A stretch of DNA of 6,159 nt from Erysipelotrichaceae bacterium (GTDB lineage Bacteria; Bacillota_I; Bacilli_A; Erysipelotrichales; Coprobacillaceae): the NCBI GenBank assembly GCA_021200395.1, contig JAJQGQ010000081.1, positions 1 to 6,159 on the forward strand, given 5' to 3'. Below are positions 5,243-6,159 of this stretch, in pieces. Under the pieces are notes generated by a model. It worked only from the letters and a program-made list of their open reading frames with translations. It ran no database searches and was not told the DNA's origin. The position numbers and the translations under genes were made by a program. Within the stretch, counting starts at the first letter, position 1; every line of letters starts with the position of its first letter.

Positions 5243-5668
5243 ATGGCAAGAACCATTCAATATAAAACAAAACAAAGAGAAGAAATATTAACCTATTTAA
5301 AACTTATGCAAGGTGAACATGTCACAGTACAAGATATTATCAATTATTTTGATACTAATAATAAGCATATTGGAACCACAACTATTTATCGTCATTTAGA
5401 AAAATTGATAGAAGCAGGTGTTGTGAAAAAATATGTTGTAGATCATACCTCTGGGGCATACTTTGAATATGTTGGTGATGAACCAATAAATGAGCATCGT
5501 TTTTATTTAAAATGTGAAGTTTGTTCACAATTGATTCCTTTTCAATGTCACGAATTACAACATGTACAAGAACATCTTTATAAAGCTCATGGTTTTCAAA
5601 TTAATTCACCAAAAACCATCTTTTATGGCATTTGTAAAAACTGTTCAGATAAAGGAGCCACAAAATGA
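5243..5668 (+). CDS. Fur-family metal-responsive transcriptional repressor (probably Zur-like)
   Basis: A 141-residue cytoplasmic DNA-binding repressor. The N-terminal winged helix (about 5-80) contains TTTIYRHLEKLIEAGVVKK (45-63), the recognition-helix region of Fur proteins. The C-terminal dimerisation domain has two CxxC pairs, C91-x2-C94 and C131-x2-C134, which form the structural zinc site. H85, H103, E104 and H116 are likely metal-site residues. ATG 5243 is chosen because GGAG (5231-5234) lies 8 bases upstream; GTG 5234 overlaps that site and ATG 5237 is too close to it. The stop overlaps the next ATG by 4 bp (ATGA), so the two genes are translationally coupled. Two palindromic boxes around its promoter point to autoregulation. 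Pairing with a ZnuA-like lipoprotein favours zinc (Zur). Fur (iron), Mur (manganese) or PerR cannot be excluded, because the box resembles those of several subfamilies. Confidence 0.93.
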   Translation: MARTIQYKTKQREEILTYLKLMQGEHVTVQDIINYFDTNNKHIGTTTIYRHLEKLIEAGVVKKYVVDHTSGAYFEYVGDEPINEHRFYLKCEVCSQLIPFQCHELQHVQEHLYKAHGFQINSPKTIFYGICKNCSDKGATK

Positions 5669-6159
5669 AAAAGATAATGATATGTTTATTATCACTATTT
5701 CTTTTAACTGGTTGTACAACTTCCATCACAGAAAGTGATAAACTTTCCATCGTGACAACTATATTTCCGCAATATGATTTTGTTAGAGAAATTGCTGGAG
5801 ATTATGTAGAAATAACCATGTTATTGTCTCCTGGAGAAGAAAGTCATTCCTATGAACCAACACCTCAAGATATTAAAGCAATTCAAAATTGTGATTTGTT
5901 TATTTATGTTGGTGGCGAAAATGATGTATGGGTAGAAAATATTCTGGATTCCTTAGATTCTATTCCTGATATTTTAAAGCTTGTTGACTTAGTTGAAACT
6001 GTGAATGAAGAAAGTGTTGAAGGTATGTTTGAAAGAAGTGAAGAAGAGGAAGAGGAGATTGATGAACATGTGTGGACAAGTCCACAGAATGCTATTAAAA
6101 TTGTCGAAGAAATTACTGAATTATTAACGAACAAAGATAGTGAAAATAAAGATATATAT
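5665..6159 (+). CDS. znuA: metal (zinc-type) ABC transporter substrate-binding lipoprotein, ZnuA/TroA family, N-terminal part
   Basis: The extracellular, lipid-anchored receptor of an ABC importer for Zn(II) or Mn(II). The first 165 residues are visible and the frame stays open at the window edge. A lipoprotein signal is clear: MKK, a hydrophobic stretch at 4-14, then lipobox L14-T15-G16-C17. The SIVTTIFPQYDF start of the mature domain (28-39) is typical of the family. Metal-ligand histidines fit H61 (SHSYEPTPQDI) and H135 (DEHVWTSPQNA). Between them, where zinc-binding members often carry a His-rich loop, lies an acidic run at 126-131 (six Glu) with no His before H135. AAAGGAG (5651-5657) is 7 bases before the ATG, which overlaps the stop of the Fur-family gene. 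The permease and ATPase genes (znuB, znuC) would be expected beyond the right edge. Zinc is inferred from the neighbour and family; manganese is possible. Confidence 0.92.
   Translation, partial: MKKIMICLLSLFLLTGCTTSITESDKLSIVTTIFPQYDFVREIAGDYVEITMLLSPGEESHSYEPTPQDIKAIQNCDLFIYVGGENDVWVENILDSLDSIPDILKLVDLVETVNEESVEGMFERSEEEEEEIDEHVWTSPQNAIKIVEEITELLTNKDSENKDIY

Noticed and set aside
5904..6134. A 76-codon Ser-rich open frame on the minus strand opposite znuA
   Set aside because: Its Ser runs are the antisense of the Glu and Asp codons of the lipoprotein gene; no start signal or domain.

Overview
The window is strongly AT-rich (roughly one third G+C by eye). It has short intergenic gaps, Shine-Dalgarno sites of the AGGAGG type and sigma-A-like promoters with 17-bp spacers. 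Together with a ClpC-type ATPase, alanine racemase, YchF and a Fur-family/ZnuA pair, this suggests a low-GC Gram-positive chromosome. Erysipelotrichia-like Firmicutes are a plausible guess, but no rRNA or other decisive marker is present. I see no mobile element, CRISPR array, tRNA or rRNA.

Layout. (1) 1-1084, minus strand: the N-terminal 361 codons of a Clp/Hsp100 AAA+ ATPase (ClpC type), running off the left edge. (2) 1085-1277: a divergent intergenic region with a promoter on each strand and two palindromes. (3) 1278-2189, plus: a stand-alone RNA ligase of the Rnl2-like nucleotidyltransferase family with all signature motifs. This is the least routine gene here. (4) 2253-3422, plus: alanine racemase (alr), ending in a hairpin shared with the convergent gene. 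(5) 3444-4544, minus: the YchF/OLA1 family P-loop NTPase. (6) 4657-5136, plus: a small PAP2-family membrane phosphatase, divergent from ychF, with a strong terminator. (7) 5159-6159, plus: a metal-homeostasis operon. A promoter bracketed by two near-identical Fur-type palindromes drives a Fur-family repressor (probably Zur-like), which overlaps by 4 bp the gene for a ZnuA-like metal-binding lipoprotein. That gene runs off the right edge.

How the genes work together. Only the last pair forms a clear functional unit: a metal-sensing repressor controls its own gene and a metal uptake lipoprotein. The other genes look like separate housekeeping transcripts (proteolysis, cell-wall D-alanine, translation-linked NTPase, lipid phosphatase), with the RNA ligase placed between them. 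Several natural starts lie downstream of the longest possible reading frame, because the upstream part overlaps the promoter: ligase 1278, ychF 4544, PAP2 4657, Fur-family 5243.

I found no convincing new multi-gene system. The best candidates for follow-up are the chromosomal RNA ligase, with its unassigned C-terminal domain and palindrome-flanked promoter, and the double-operator metal operon.
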